64,000 nucleotides of DNA from Porphyromonas uenonis 60-3 (GTDB taxonomy: Bacteria > Bacteroidota > Bacteroidia > Bacteroidales > Porphyromonadaceae): positions 1 through 64,000 of the forward strand of contig NZ_ACLR01000034.1 in the NCBI RefSeq assembly GCF_000174775.1. The letters run 5' to 3'. The translations under genes and the position numbers were made by a program. A model generated the notes under the pieces. That model worked only from the letters and a program-made list of their open reading frames with translations. It was not told where the DNA came from and ran no database searches. Of the stretch, positions 35,761 through 44,805 are shown piece after piece. Numbering within the stretch: position 1 is the first letter of the stretch; each line of letters begins with the position of its first letter.

Positions 35761-37941
35761 ATGAAACAAACAACCGAATATATCCCTATCGTCGGCATGC
35801 ACTGCGCTGGCTGCGCGGCTGCCGTGACAAACAAACTGCAAGGTGTCACGGGCGTCCTAGAGGCGACGGCACAGATCGACACCCACTCCTTATATATAGT
35901 GTACGATGCGGAGCAGATCACCCGTGAGCAGATCGCTGAGCAGGTCGCTTCGCTCGGCTTCTCGCTCATTCTGACGACCGACGAGACCGAAGCGGTGAGC
36001 CAAGCGCTGGAACAAGAGCGTCGTTCGGCACGTCAACTCGCTTGGCGCACAGCCATCGGCGCAGCTCTGACCATCGGCGTCATGATCTGGATGTATCTGC
36101 TGGGAGCCATTGGCGAGCGTTGGGTCGCTCCGCTGGTGGCACTCGTAGCATACCTCTACGTGGCGGGACCTTTTCACTGGAGAGCCGTGAAGCAACTCAG
36201 GCGAGGTGTCATGGGAATGGACACATTGGTCTCCCTCAGCACCACCTGCTCCGTCATCGGCCTGCTCCTAGCCTACGGCGCGGAGGGACATCAGCTACAC
36301 CTTTACCTCGATGCGCTGGTGATGATCCCCGCCTTCGTCCTGATCGGCAAGTGGTTAGAGCAGCGCGCCACCGCCTCGACCGCTAGAGCCTTGCGGGCGC
36401 TCCTCGACTTGACCCCTCGTGAGGCATCGCTCGTCGTGGGCGAGGAGACACGCCGTGTGCCACTGCAGTTGGTTCAGCCAGGTATGACCGTGCGGGTACG
36501 CCCTGGCGAAGCCATCCCTGTCGATGGTGTCATCACTTCGCAAAGCGTAACCCACATCAACGAACAGACCATCACAGGTGAGTCGGAAGCTGTGTCACGT
36601 GGCGAGGGAGACAAAGTCTTCGCTGGTACCATCTGCCTCTCCACCGCCATAGAGGTGCGTGCCGAAAGCGTCGGCGCCGACACCGCTCTGGGACACATCG
36701 TCTCGACCGTGCGCAAGACCTTAGCGGACAAGCCCCCGCTACGTCTCTTGGCTGATCGTATCGCACAATACTTCGTTCCCGCCATACTCTTCCTCGGGTT
36801 GCTCACCTTTGCCCTCTGGTACTGGGTCGTAGAGCCAGGCGCGCTAGACCTAGCCGCACGCTACGCTATCTCCGTCCTCGTGATCGCCTGCCCCTGCGCC
36901 TTGGGCTTAGCGACTCCGACCGCCTTGACCGTGGCCGTGGGCGAGTCCGCACGGCGAAACATCCTTTTTGCGGAAGCTACCGCACTGGAGACGCTACCCC
37001 GCGTCAATGCTTTCCTCATGGACAAAACGGGGACGCTCACCCTTGGTCGCCCCTCAGTCACCGAATTGCAATGGTTCGTCCCTGAAGAGGAGCGCATGGC
37101 GAAGCTTTCGCTCATCGTCTCTGCCGAGCAGCACAGCCTGCACCCACTGGCGCAAGCTATCGTGGCGTATGGCGAGGCGCAGGGAGCTACGATCAGCGAA
37201 CTAACCGTCACCGAGCAACCTGGACAAGGCTTGCTCGTTACGACACCCGAGGGAGAGCTACGCATCGGACGCGCCTCTTGGATTGCCGAGGGTGGCGTTG
37301 CGTCAATACCACCTTGCGACCTCACTGGCTCGCTCGTCTATGTAGCGCAGGGAGCGCAGCTCATCGCCATCATAGCCCTCTCCGACACGCTCACACCGCA
37401 CGCTGCCGAGACCATCGCACAGCTCAAGGCTCAAGGCAAAAAGCTCCTCATGCTCACAGGCGACCGAGAGCCAGAGGCGCAGCGCATCGCTCAGCAAATA
37501 GGTATTGACACGGTGCATGCCGAGCTCATGCCCCAAGACAAAGAGACGATCCTCGCCTCCCTACAGGAACAGGGACACATCGTAGCGATGGTTGGCGACG
37601 GGGTCAACGATGGTCAGGCGCTAGCACGAGCCGACGTGAGCATAGCGCTCGCTGGGGGGAGCGATCTAGCCACCTCTATGGCGCAGTTGGTCATCTCCAA
37701 GCCCGACCTGTCACTCCTCGTCGAGGCAACCGAGATAGCTCGGCAGACGGTACGCACGATCCGCTTCAACTTCCTCTGGGCGCTCCTCTACAACGTGATC
37801 GCCATCCCGATCGCAGCTGGGCTCTTCACACGGTGGGGCTTAGCCATCACGCCCGCCATCGCCGCAGCCGCCATGGCGCTCAGCTCCATCTGCGTCGTCG
37901 TCAATAGTCTCCTCCTCCAGCGCCGCATCGCTTCAAAATAG
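35761..37941 (+). CDS. copA: Copper-exporting P1B-type ATPase
   Basis: Pumps Cu+ out of the cytoplasm. The 726-residue protein has one N-terminal heavy-metal domain with GMHCAGCAA (Cys15, Cys18), eight predicted membrane helices including the CPC metal site in VIACPCALGLATPTALTV, the phosphatase motif TGES, the phosphorylation motif DKTGTLTLG, and hinge MVGDGVNDGQAL. The HP motif of the nucleotide domain is present (SLHPLAQ). Single-gene unit with its own promoter and terminator; no CueR/CopY-type regulator adjacent. Confidence 0.95.
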   Translation: MKQTTEYIPIVGMHCAGCAAAVTNKLQGVTGVLEATAQIDTHSLYIVYDAEQITREQIAEQVASLGFSLILTTDETEAVSQALEQERRSARQLAWRTAIGAALTIGVMIWMYLLGAIGERWVAPLVALVAYLYVAGPFHWRAVKQLRRGVMGMDTLVSLSTTCSVIGLLLAYGAEGHQLHLYLDALVMIPAFVLIGKWLEQRATASTARALRALLDLTPREASLVVGEETRRVPLQLVQPGMTVRVRPGEAIPVDGVITSQSVTHINEQTITGESEAVSRGEGDKVFAGTICLSTAIEVRAESVGADTALGHIVSTVRKTLADKPPLRLLADRIAQYFVPAILFLGLLTFALWYWVVEPGALDLAARYAISVLVIACPCALGLATPTALTVAVGESARRNILFAEATALETLPRVNAFLMDKTGTLTLGRPSVTELQWFVPEEERMAKLSLIVSAEQHSLHPLAQAIVAYGEAQGATISELTVTEQPGQGLLVTTPEGELRIGRASWIAEGGVASIPPCDLTGSLVYVAQGAQLIAIIALSDTLTPHAAETIAQLKAQGKKLLMLTGDREPEAQRIAQQIGIDTVHAELMPQDKETILASLQEQGHIVAMVGDGVNDGQALARADVSIALAGGSDLATSMAQLVISKPDLSLLVEATEIARQTVRTIRFNFLWALLYNVIAIPIAAGLFTRWGLAITPAIAAAAMALSSICVVVNSLLLQRRIASK

Positions 37942-37966
37942 CAGCGCTCCGACCGACCTAACGAAA

Positions 37967-38008
37967 GTAGCCCGTTGTAGGATCTCTACAGCGGGCTACT
38001 TGTTTTAA
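37967..38008 (+). terminator. copA terminator
   Basis: GTAGCCCG (37967-37974) pairs with CGGGCTAC (37992-37999), extended by TGTAG/CTACA, then TTGTTTT. Confidence 0.9.
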
Positions 38009-38036
38009 TTGCTCCGTTCGTTTCGAGTGCGAGTCG

Positions 38037-38215
38037 TTTCCTCCGATCTATTTCTGATTTTCCAGTGAGGAAACGAACTTTCTCCACGGAGGGCCGAAAT
38101 AAAAGTTCGGAAGAATGAAATGAAACTTCGGAAGAAAGATTTCGAAGTTCCGAAGAATTTTTTTGTTCCTCCGTGGATGTTAGAAAATATCCATTGAGCA
38201 ATTCCAAAACTCCTC
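38037..38215 (-). repeat. mosaic palindromic element, copy 4
   Basis: Reverse orientation. The core of three 21-bp repeats lies at about 38097-38159 between CTCCACGGAG (near 38082-38091) and CCTCCGTGGA (near 38168-38177). As in copy 3, the unit nearest the poly-T side is degenerate (TTTCGAAGTTCCGAA). It sits between the convergent copA and thioredoxin-T9SS genes. Confidence 0.85.
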
Positions 38216-38240
38216 TGGGGGTCAGTATAGGTAGGCGCAG

Positions 38241-38290
38241 AATAAAGGCAGACCACCGAGACACACTGGGGCGTCTCGATGGTCTGCCTT
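38241..38290 (-). terminator. terminator of the exported redox operon
   Basis: GGCAGACC (38247-38254) pairs with GGTCTGCC (38281-38288), with an inner GAGAC/GTCTC stem; the minus strand continues TTTATTCTG. It lies about 60 nt after the last gene of the operon. Confidence 0.85.
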
Positions 38291-38352
38291 TGTTAGTTGC
38301 TTGCGTTACGATGGCATCGCTGGGGTGCCTATCGTAAGTTTGTCAGGGAGCC

Positions 38353-40116
38353 TTACTTGATGATAAGTGGGCGGAAGACTACCTCACCCTCTAGCGAGGT
38401 GATGCGTGCTATATAGCGTCCTGCGGGTAGCTGTGCGAGCGCTATCGTGGTGCGCTCACCCGTAGCCTGCGTCGTGGAGAGCATCGTGCCATCAGCAGCA
38501 AAGAGCTCGATGGTACTGCCGACACGTGTGCGGACGGTGACGTAATCACTAGCGGGGTTCGGGTAGAGAGTCGTCTCTAGGCTTAGCGTAGGAGCCTCTA
38601 CATCGGTCTTGCCATCCATGGTGACACGTAGCTGGTCTACGAGGATAGCGCTAGAGCCATTGACCACAGGAACGAGAGAGAGCTGGATGGTCTTGCCCTT
38701 GTAAGCAGAGAGGTCTGCAGAAATGAGCGTCCAGTCTTCTGAGTTTGCATTTTGTGGAGCTATTAGCTCTACTGGGGTGCCATTAAGCTCAGAGACCATC
38801 ACTTTGAGCTGATCTGCCTTCGTGGCATTGAAGAAGCTCGAGATGTAGCAAGAGAAGGTTGGCTTTGCAACGTCGGCTGGGATGACGAGTGGTGCAGAGA
38901 GAAGCACATTGTCTGGTTTAATCGTCAGACCTTCAAAGCCTGTAAGCTGTCCTTTGGAGTTGGTTTTTACCTTATTGGGATAGAAGGTTCCAAAGGAGAT
39001 AAGGCAGTCATCGCTATTCTCTGCGCCAATCTTCTTCTTGAACGTGAGGCCGAGACGCTCTAGGAAGCCCTGACCAGAGAAAGACTCAAAGCCTAGTCCA
39101 TCGCCATCGTTGTCAATGGAGCGCCATCCCTTGTCAAGCTTATCCTTGGTGTCCATCCGAGCCTCAAAGGGGAAGGTGTCAATAGGCTTAGAGACGGTGA
39201 TGGTTGTCTTGCCAGTGGCACTACCATTCTTGTTCGTTACCGTAGCTTTGAGCTCGTAAGTGCCGACCTTATTGACGGATACGGTGTACTCCTCGTCGTT
39301 GACCTTCTTAAGGGTGACACCCTCGGGAGCCTCCCACTTAACCTCGGTGGTTGGGGCGACAGATCTATAGAAAAGGCGCATCGTGAGGGATTCACCTTGG
39401 TAGAATTCTTTCGGTCCCTGGAAGCTTACCGTCTTGGGTGCAGAATTCTCGTCTACAAAGAGATCCATGAGATCTACGAAGTCTGGGAACTCAGGGTCTT
39501 TCGTAATTAACTCACTCCAGCACTGAATCCACTTATTCTTTCCAACGAGGGCTAGTGTGGGGAATCCAATTACGTCAATGCCAAGCGTAGCATGTAGCTT
39601 TGAGTCGGAGATGATGGGATAGGGAACAGGCTTGCCATCGGGATCCTTGGTCCAGTCGCCTTGCGTCTTGTTACGGTTGAACTTTGTCTTGTCACCCTTG
39701 ATAGCCTCGATGGGCTCTCCACTAGCCTCGACCCAAAGGACTACGATCTGGTCAGTCCCCTTGGGACCGAACTTCTCATAGAGCTTGTCTAAGATACCTG
39801 CAGAGTGTACTGCCCAGCAGGGACCACACCAACTAGCAGAGAAGTCAAAGAGGATGAGCTTGCCAGAGTTGAGGATGGCATCGATGTCGTACTCCTTGCC
39901 ATTGATGTCTTTGGCTTTGTACTGAGAGGTCTTGAGGTCGACCATAAGGTTCGCCTTGTCATTGACAAGTGGCTTGACAGCTCTCAGTCCAGATGGCTGG
40001 ATGAGCTGGAGCTCTTGCATAGAGACCTCCTGCTGTGCCGTAGCTTGGGTCGCTGGTAGGAGCATGCCTCCAACGAGTGTGATGCTTAGTGCTAAGCGTG
40101 TAATTAGTTTGTTCAT
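38353..40116 (-). CDS. Secreted thioredoxin-fold protein with Ig-like domain and T9SS sorting tail
   Basis: The 587-residue protein has a signal peptide (about 1-28, ending ATAQQ), a thioredoxin-like domain with an intact CGPC active site (97-100, SASWCGPCW), a PKD/Ig-like domain (about 235-320), a jelly-roll-like segment, and a C-terminal type A T9SS sorting domain (515-587, with YPNPASDYV and LPAGRYIARI). It should be carried to the cell surface or released by type IX secretion, an unusual place for a CGPC protein. Last gene of a five-gene minus-strand operon. Confidence 0.88.
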   Translation of the reverse strand: MNKLITRLALSITLVGGMLLPATQATAQQEVSMQELQLIQPSGLRAVKPLVNDKANLMVDLKTSQYKAKDINGKEYDIDAILNSGKLILFDFSASWCGPCWAVHSAGILDKLYEKFGPKGTDQIVVLWVEASGEPIEAIKGDKTKFNRNKTQGDWTKDPDGKPVPYPIISDSKLHATLGIDVIGFPTLALVGKNKWIQCWSELITKDPEFPDFVDLMDLFVDENSAPKTVSFQGPKEFYQGESLTMRLFYRSVAPTTEVKWEAPEGVTLKKVNDEEYTVSVNKVGTYELKATVTNKNGSATGKTTITVSKPIDTFPFEARMDTKDKLDKGWRSIDNDGDGLGFESFSGQGFLERLGLTFKKKIGAENSDDCLISFGTFYPNKVKTNSKGQLTGFEGLTIKPDNVLLSAPLVIPADVAKPTFSCYISSFFNATKADQLKVMVSELNGTPVELIAPQNANSEDWTLISADLSAYKGKTIQLSLVPVVNGSSAILVDQLRVTMDGKTDVEAPTLSLETTLYPNPASDYVTVRTRVGSTIELFAADGTMLSTTQATGERTTIALAQLPAGRYIARITSLEGEVVFRPLIIK

Positions 40117-40148
40117 AAGTTATTCTGTTTGGCTTGTTGTTAAGCTTT

Positions 40149-40997
40149 CTAGTGAGTGGCGTGACCCTTGAGAGGGGCCTTGGCGACCTCGTAGACCTCG
40201 CCAGTCTTGTGGTCGTAGAGGATAGCGACGACGGAGCAGTGGTCGGGCACGATGACCTCGCGCTCGATGGTGCTGGTCTTGTCGTAGCTCTGACCGAGCT
40301 GGTAAGCCTCTCCGTCGAGGCCGTTGAGCGTCTGACGGAAGATGTGGTTGTGCTGGTAGTTAGCGTCAGCTTCGGTCCTTCCCATGAGGTGCTGAGGAGC
40401 TACGATACCGTCCTCAATGAGCCAAAGCTGTAGGTAGAGCTCGGTAGCTGCCCCTTGATTAGCGGGGGTTAGTGCCGTAGCGGTGCAGCGGGTCGTCACC
40501 TTGCGGTCGCTCTCGGAGACCTGCAGATCAATCTTGTAGAGCTGTGGTAGCTTTAGGCAGGACTGCATCTCGGCGGGCCACTGGGGATAGCTGTCGCTAA
40601 AGGGCTTGTCGCCGTTGCTGGTGAGCGGACGACGGTTGAAAGTCGCGATAGGAAGCGAACCGCCCGCCTGAAGTCGCTCAAGATAGGTCGCTGCCTCGGG
40701 GCTATATAGTCCCTTAGGGTCTTCCTCGGGCTGGGTGCCGATATCAGTCCTACTCCCGTGTAGTGCGACGATGACGACTTTGTCACCATGCGCCTTGGCA
40801 GCCTTGGTGATACGGCTGGCCGCGGTCGGGCAGTTGATACAGGCCACACCGCTGTAGTCTTCGACGAGTACGGTGCGTCCGTTGGTTGTCTCGATCTCAT
40901 TGGGGATGAGTCGCTCGCTCTCTGGCATAGGCTTGCAAGAGACCATGAGGAGCAGGGCTAAAGCGGACAGGATGGTATAGCGTGTAGATAGTTTCAT
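40149..40997 (-). CDS. Omp28-related outer-membrane lipoprotein
   Basis: The 282-residue protein starts at MKLSTRYTIL (40997), giving a lipobox ending at Cys21 (LMVSC); the upstream in-frame extension overlaps the preceding gene and lacks signal character. After the signal comes VLVEDYSGVACINCP, the CxxC-containing motif (Cys53, Cys56) typical of Omp28-type proteins first known from P. gingivalis, embedded in a thioredoxin-like fold. Lies 41 nt after the DUF6029 gene and 32 nt before the T9SS thioredoxin. Biochemical role unknown; a redox or chaperone link to its neighbours is inferred. Confidence 0.85.
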   Translation of the reverse strand: MKLSTRYTILSALALLLMVSCKPMPESERLIPNEIETTNGRTVLVEDYSGVACINCPTAASRITKAAKAHGDKVVIVALHGSRTDIGTQPEEDPKGLYSPEAATYLERLQAGGSLPIATFNRRPLTSNGDKPFSDSYPQWPAEMQSCLKLPQLYKIDLQVSESDRKVTTRCTATALTPANQGAATELYLQLWLIEDGIVAPQHLMGRTEADANYQHNHIFRQTLNGLDGEAYQLGQSYDKTSTIEREVIVPDHCSVVAILYDHKTGEVYEVAKAPLKGHATH

Positions 40998-41038
40998 CTC
41001 AATGTTATAGTCAAATGGGTGAATGAGGTGGTGGAGCG

Positions 41039-42760
41039 CTAGAAGGATCCGTTGTAGCTTAGGTATATACCCTTCGTCTCGGGCATATAGCGACAGACAC
41101 CACCTGAGCAATTGATCCCTGCGCGTGTACGTCCGTAGCCGAGCTGTAGGCGGTGATTGCCCTTGGCATAGGTAAGTGAGCCCATGTAGTAGTGCTCCTT
41201 GGTGACATCTATGTTGTACTGATCAGAGAGGGTAAACATCCAGTGCGGTGCTACGGATAGCTCGGCTAGCCCAAAGAGCCAGCTACCCTCAGCCTGACGA
41301 CTATTTAGATATTGTAGCTCGGTGCGTAGCGTGTAGCGCGGAGATAGTCTGAACTTGCCGTCGAGGACGAAGATGTTGCTATAGACGAGCGGATTATTGA
41401 TCGCGTGCCCCTCGACCACTTGCTGGTTGTAGATCTGATGATAGTACTCGAAGGTCAGAGAGACCGAGCGAGAGAACTTCTTGCTCAGCTCGAAGTTGAA
41501 GTCGGAGTAGTACAGCTCTCCCATCCCAAAGAAGGGATGCTTGTAGCCGTCTGTGCCGTAGAGCTTGCTCTCCTCGGCACCTAGTGGGAGCTGATCGGTA
41601 GCAACGCTCTTGAGACCTCGGATATGTGCATAGTTGACCCGCAGACTCGTGCCGTACTTACCCCCTAGTAGGGTACCTCTTGGGATGGTGTAGCGCACAT
41701 CTCCCTGGAGTGCCCACTCACCCTCGGGCTGTGTCGCGTAGGGGTAGAGCGCAGCGAGCGTATAGGTGTGATTAGCGGTAAAAGCTGGCAGGTGATTGAT
41801 ATGAAGTGGCGTACCGACGGAAGAGCGTGCGGAGAGATAGTTATAGTTCTCGCTACGCTTCGCCTGTAGTAGGAGACTCAGTCCACGCTGTGAGTAGGAG
41901 GTCGAGAGCATTGCTACCGAGCCAGGTGCGTAGATGTAGTGGTTGCTCGCTGTGGGGTCGCTACTCTTGTAGGCATACTCTCCATTGAGCACCCAGCCTC
42001 CGAGTGTAAACTTAGCGCGTCCTCCGAAGGCATGCACCTGACGGGGCAGGTTGAGCCGCATCGCTCCTGTCATACCAGCGGGTGTCTCTACGGGGATTAC
42101 CTCATCACCCTCCACCTTGTTGACGTAAGAGCCACCCAGTGTGAGGGTCATCTGATTGTCTCGCAGTGCTGGCGCCCACTGATGGATCGCTAGCTCACCG
42201 TCGCCTCCTGATATGAAGCCACGCTCCTTGTGAAAGAGACGGAAGGTGCGGTCGAAGTAGTTGCGTTGCTGACCCGTGAAGCCCTTGAGTCGTACCCCAT
42301 CGTAGGGTGTGAGGGCTACGTGGACACCTCGCACAGCGTTGTCGATGCCGAGCGTGCGCTCCTCATAGCTACGGAAGAGGATGCCGGAGCCAAACTGATC
42401 GTAGAAGTCTCCCAGCGTCACCTCGCCATACTGACCGATGAATCCCTTAAGGTGCAGGTGTGGTATGCCTCGTCCCTGCTCAGGCTCGTGACCTGGCATC
42501 GGACGGAGCAAATCTTCGTAGCGTAGTCCCAGTTCAAGGTAGTTGTTACGTAAGGTTCCCGTGATGTAGCTATTGCTCATCCAGGACTTGTATCCGCTAG
42601 TTTTATTGTCTAGGGAGAAGAGCATATCGCTCTGCACGCTAAAGGAAGGCTTGAACTTGTCCCACGCTTTCCACTCGCTCTTGCTCTGAGCGGAGAGGGC
42701 GGTGAGACCAGCTATAGAGAGCCATGAGAGGAGGCAGAGACGCTGTACGAGGTGTCGCAT
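41039..42760 (-). CDS. Predicted outer-membrane beta-barrel protein (DUF6029-like)
   Basis: 573 residues with a signal peptide (cleavage near ALSAQS, residue 24), followed by many alternating amphipathic strands ending in an aromatic residue (GIYLSYNGSF at the C-terminus), the pattern of a bacterial outer-membrane barrel. Early conserved-looking motifs are YGEVTLGDFYDQFGSGILFRSYEER and DNAVRGVHVAL. I associate it with DUF6029 by pattern recall. Its position beside an Omp28-type lipoprotein recurs in Bacteroidetes. Function unknown; it could be the membrane pore of this exported system. Confidence 0.75.
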   Translation of the reverse strand: MRHLVQRLCLLSWLSIAGLTALSAQSKSEWKAWDKFKPSFSVQSDMLFSLDNKTSGYKSWMSNSYITGTLRNNYLELGLRYEDLLRPMPGHEPEQGRGIPHLHLKGFIGQYGEVTLGDFYDQFGSGILFRSYEERTLGIDNAVRGVHVALTPYDGVRLKGFTGQQRNYFDRTFRLFHKERGFISGGDGELAIHQWAPALRDNQMTLTLGGSYVNKVEGDEVIPVETPAGMTGAMRLNLPRQVHAFGGRAKFTLGGWVLNGEYAYKSSDPTASNHYIYAPGSVAMLSTSYSQRGLSLLLQAKRSENYNYLSARSSVGTPLHINHLPAFTANHTYTLAALYPYATQPEGEWALQGDVRYTIPRGTLLGGKYGTSLRVNYAHIRGLKSVATDQLPLGAEESKLYGTDGYKHPFFGMGELYYSDFNFELSKKFSRSVSLTFEYYHQIYNQQVVEGHAINNPLVYSNIFVLDGKFRLSPRYTLRTELQYLNSRQAEGSWLFGLAELSVAPHWMFTLSDQYNIDVTKEHYYMGSLTYAKGNHRLQLGYGRTRAGINCSGGVCRYMPETKGIYLSYNGSF

Positions 42761-42826
42761 AGGTTCAGTGGTAATGTCTAAAGAGAGGATGTATGTATAG
42801 ATGCAGTGTGTCGGAGCGTCCTACGA

Positions 42827-43318
42827 CTACTCCTCAGTGGTTAGTAGCTCACGTACCTTAGCGATGAGCTCCTGCTCACCACCCTCGGTGTAGCCACTAT
42901 GAGAGAATGCGACGCGCCCCTTGCCATCGATGACGAAGACGTGAGGGATCATGTTGACATTCATAGCTCGCTTGAAGTCTCCGTTAGGATCTAGGAGCAC
43001 CTCGTACTCAAAGCCTAGAGCATCGACTAGTGGCTTGACGCGGTCAGCGTTTTGCCCCTCATCGATAGAGACAGCGATGAGCTTGACGCCCGTTTCCTCT
43101 TGCCAGTCTGCATAATCCTCGTGAATAGCCTTGAGCTCACGCAGACAAGGCTTGCACCAGGTGGCGAAGAATGAGATGATAAAGGGCTTGCCCTCGTTGC
43201 TTAGCTCGCTCGTGTTGACTACATTGTTTTGTAGATCCTTGAGCTCGACTTGTGGTAGCTGTGCTTGTGCTACGGTGACTACTATGAGAGATAGTAGGAT
43301 AGTTAGAACGTGCTTCAT
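42827..43318 (-). CDS. TlpA-like periplasmic thiol-disulfide oxidoreductase
   Basis: 163 residues: signal peptide (about 1-20, ending AQAQ) and a thioredoxin/AhpC-TSA fold with CKPC active site (55-58, FFATWCKPCLREL) and the cis-proline region NMIPHVFVIDGKGRV. Such proteins usually reduce or isomerise disulfides in the periplasm. It is the second CxxC thioredoxin of the operon, and together with Omp28 the third protein with a CxxC motif. Confidence 0.9.
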   Translation of the reverse strand: MKHVLTILLSLIVVTVAQAQLPQVELKDLQNNVVNTSELSNEGKPFIISFFATWCKPCLRELKAIHEDYADWQEETGVKLIAVSIDEGQNADRVKPLVDALGFEYEVLLDPNGDFKRAMNVNMIPHVFVIDGKGRVAFSHSGYTEGGEQELIAKVRELLTTEE

Positions 43319-43346
43319 ATTTGTGTCTGTTAATTATGAGTATGTC

Positions 43347-44120
43347 TTACTTGACGGTGATGGCCAGGTTGATCGTCCACTTGAGTGTCTCGCCCTCTCC
43401 CATCAAGGGAGCGAACTCGATGGTCATACGGTTCTTGTAGGTCTCACCCGCTTTTGTGTTTAGCTTGATGTGCGTGTTTAGCGGAGTCATCTCCCCCTTC
43501 TTCTTGCCGTACTCGTCAGGATCAACACCCTCATCGTCTGATATCAGCGTAATTTTAGCGGTAAAGAGGGGTAGGTTCTTAGCTGGCTTGCACTGATCCC
43601 CTAGACAGACTCCTCCATCAATAGGAGTGTCAAAGGTCATGCTTCCACTATATTGCTCAGTCTTGAGGACACTAAAGAAGAGCTCAGGGTCATAGCTTCG
43701 TGCTTTTTCCTCAGATATGGTAGCAACATAGTCAATGGTGCTCCCAGAGGGGTACTTTTGTCCGTCTAGCTTATTAAAGATGGTTACATTCTTAGCCTCA
43801 GCGACTGTAATAACGCAGGTAGCCTTCTTGTCGCCAGCCTGAGCCGTGATGGTAGCGGTGCCGAGTGCGACAGCCTTGACTAGTCCCGTCTCTGAGACAG
43901 TGGCTACGGCGGTGTTGTCAGACGTAAAGGTTACCTTAGCACCTGAGGGAGTGACTGTAGCGATGAGCTGTAGCGTCGCGCCAGGCTGCAAGGTAGCAGT
44001 GGTTGCTTTGAATGATAAGTCGGTTACCTCAACCTTTGGCTTCAGAGCATCGGGTCCACAAGAGGTCAGGAATGCTAGTGTGAGTAGTGCTAGCGTGAGA
44101 GATAGATAAGTTGATTTCAT
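43347..44120 (-). CDS. Lipoprotein with bacterial Ig-like (Big_2) domain
   Basis: 257 residues. Signal peptide with lipobox ending at Cys21 (FLTSC), then a Big_2 domain (about 33-110: ATLQPGATLQLIATVTPSGA ... VTFTSDNTAVATV ... GTATITAQAGDKKATC), and a unique C-terminal domain of about 145 residues containing GGVCLGDQCKP. Probably displayed at the outer membrane. First gene of the operon, 28 nt before the TlpA gene, with a promoter at 44159-44166. The C-terminal domain is not recognised. Confidence 0.8.
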   Translation of the reverse strand: MKSTYLSLTLALLTLAFLTSCGPDALKPKVEVTDLSFKATTATLQPGATLQLIATVTPSGAKVTFTSDNTAVATVSETGLVKAVALGTATITAQAGDKKATCVITVAEAKNVTIFNKLDGQKYPSGSTIDYVATISEEKARSYDPELFFSVLKTEQYSGSMTFDTPIDGGVCLGDQCKPAKNLPLFTAKITLISDDEGVDPDEYGKKKGEMTPLNTHIKLNTKAGETYKNRMTIEFAPLMGEGETLKWTINLAITVK

Positions 44121-44158
44121 TTGGAATATTTAGGTTAGATGGATAAACTATGTCGCCC

Positions 44159-44166
44159 CAAAGGTA
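44159..44166 (-). promoter_or_regulatory. promoter -7 box of the exported redox operon
   Basis: On the minus strand TACCTTTG (preceded by TTAT) lies about 40 nt before the first gene. No TTG at standard spacing. Confidence 0.6.
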
Positions 44167-44277
44167 ATAAAACTATCGGATATAGTAGGTTCTTGTTTTG
44201 AAATGGTAGATACTGTACATCTCTGCACGTTGATTAGTCCGCTGTAGGGTGGTGGCTCCTGCTGTGAGCACAAGGAA

Positions 44278-44466
44278 CAAGAAAAGGCTCAACTGCTGAT
44301 TAGGTGCAGTTGAGCCTTTGTTTGATTTGCTGTAGCTGCCCCAAGTCGGGTAGTTAGTCAAGGCAAAGCCCTAGAGATACTTGCTTTCGTGATTTAGTCT
44401 TGCTTTGTGTGTTGATATGGATTATTTCTGCTTAGAGAGGAGTGGAGACTCCTTTGTCCTCTTGAG
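44278..44466 (-). ncRNA. candidate small RNA between an orphan promoter and terminator
   Basis: A perfect TACCTTTGC box (44471-44479, minus strand) and a strong hairpin (12-bp stem, 44285-44296 with 44306-44317, loop 9 nt, followed by TTTTCTTG) bracket about 190 nt with no convincing gene. The predicted 5' end folds into nested stems (GCTTAG...CTAAGC enclosing GGAGT...ACTCC). A TTG-started frame of 62 codons crosses the terminator and is unlikely to be used. It matches no RNA family I can name; expression is untested. Confidence 0.4.
44285..44317. terminator. strong bidirectional hairpin terminator
   Basis: AGGCTCAACTGC pairs perfectly with GCAGTTGAGCCT. T-rich tracts on both sides (TTTTCTTG on minus, TTTGTTTG on plus). 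No annotated gene ends here, which is what points to a small transcript. Confidence 0.8.
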
Positions 44467-44470
44467 CTAA

Positions 44471-44479
44471 GCAAAGGTA
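44471..44479 (-). promoter_or_regulatory. orphan promoter -7 box of the candidate small RNA
   Basis: Minus-strand TACCTTTGC is a perfect TAnnTTTGC box, preceded by an A/T-rich stretch (TTAAAAAAACA). It points towards the terminator at 44285-44317. Confidence 0.5.
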
Positions 44480-44557
44480 ATGTTTTTTTAATATATAGCT
44501 TCATAAATCTTTCGCTGGATATAGGCTGAGGTGCGTTACGTGGGATTGGTCGTCCAG

Positions 44558-44740
44558 GGAGGAATTTCTAGATAGCTCATGAGGAAACGAAAATTCTCCA
44601 CGGAGCCGGGAAATAAAAGTTCGGAAGAATGAAATGAAACTTCGGAAGAAGCAAATCAAAGTTCGGAAGAATTTTTTTATACCTCCGTGGAGGATTTTCA
44701 TTTTCTACCGAGGCATTTTCAATTTCCTCGGAGGTGTGGT
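44558..44740 (-). repeat. mosaic palindromic element, copy 5 (with nonamer and spacer modules)
   Basis: Reverse orientation. Core repeats at about 44609-44671, with arms CTCCACGGAG (44596-44605) and CCTCCGTGGAG (near 44682-44692). Beyond the core-proximal arm, the right arm (CCTCGG/TTTCTACCGAGG) matches copy 2. To the right lie a spacer like that of copy 2 (44741-44768) and four 9-bp units at 44769-44801, identical over 33 bp to 8291-8323 (inverted). Confidence 0.85.
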
Positions 44741-44805
44741 GTCTAGGGCTTTGAAGGGTTTCGGAGAGCATCGGAGCTATCGGAGCCATCAGAGCCATCG
44801 GAATG

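Noticed and set aside
44173..44361. 62-codon minus-strand frame (MTNYPTWG...) in the 44-kb gap
   Set aside because: It needs a TTG start and runs through a strong terminator hairpin. A small RNA explains the promoter and terminator better.
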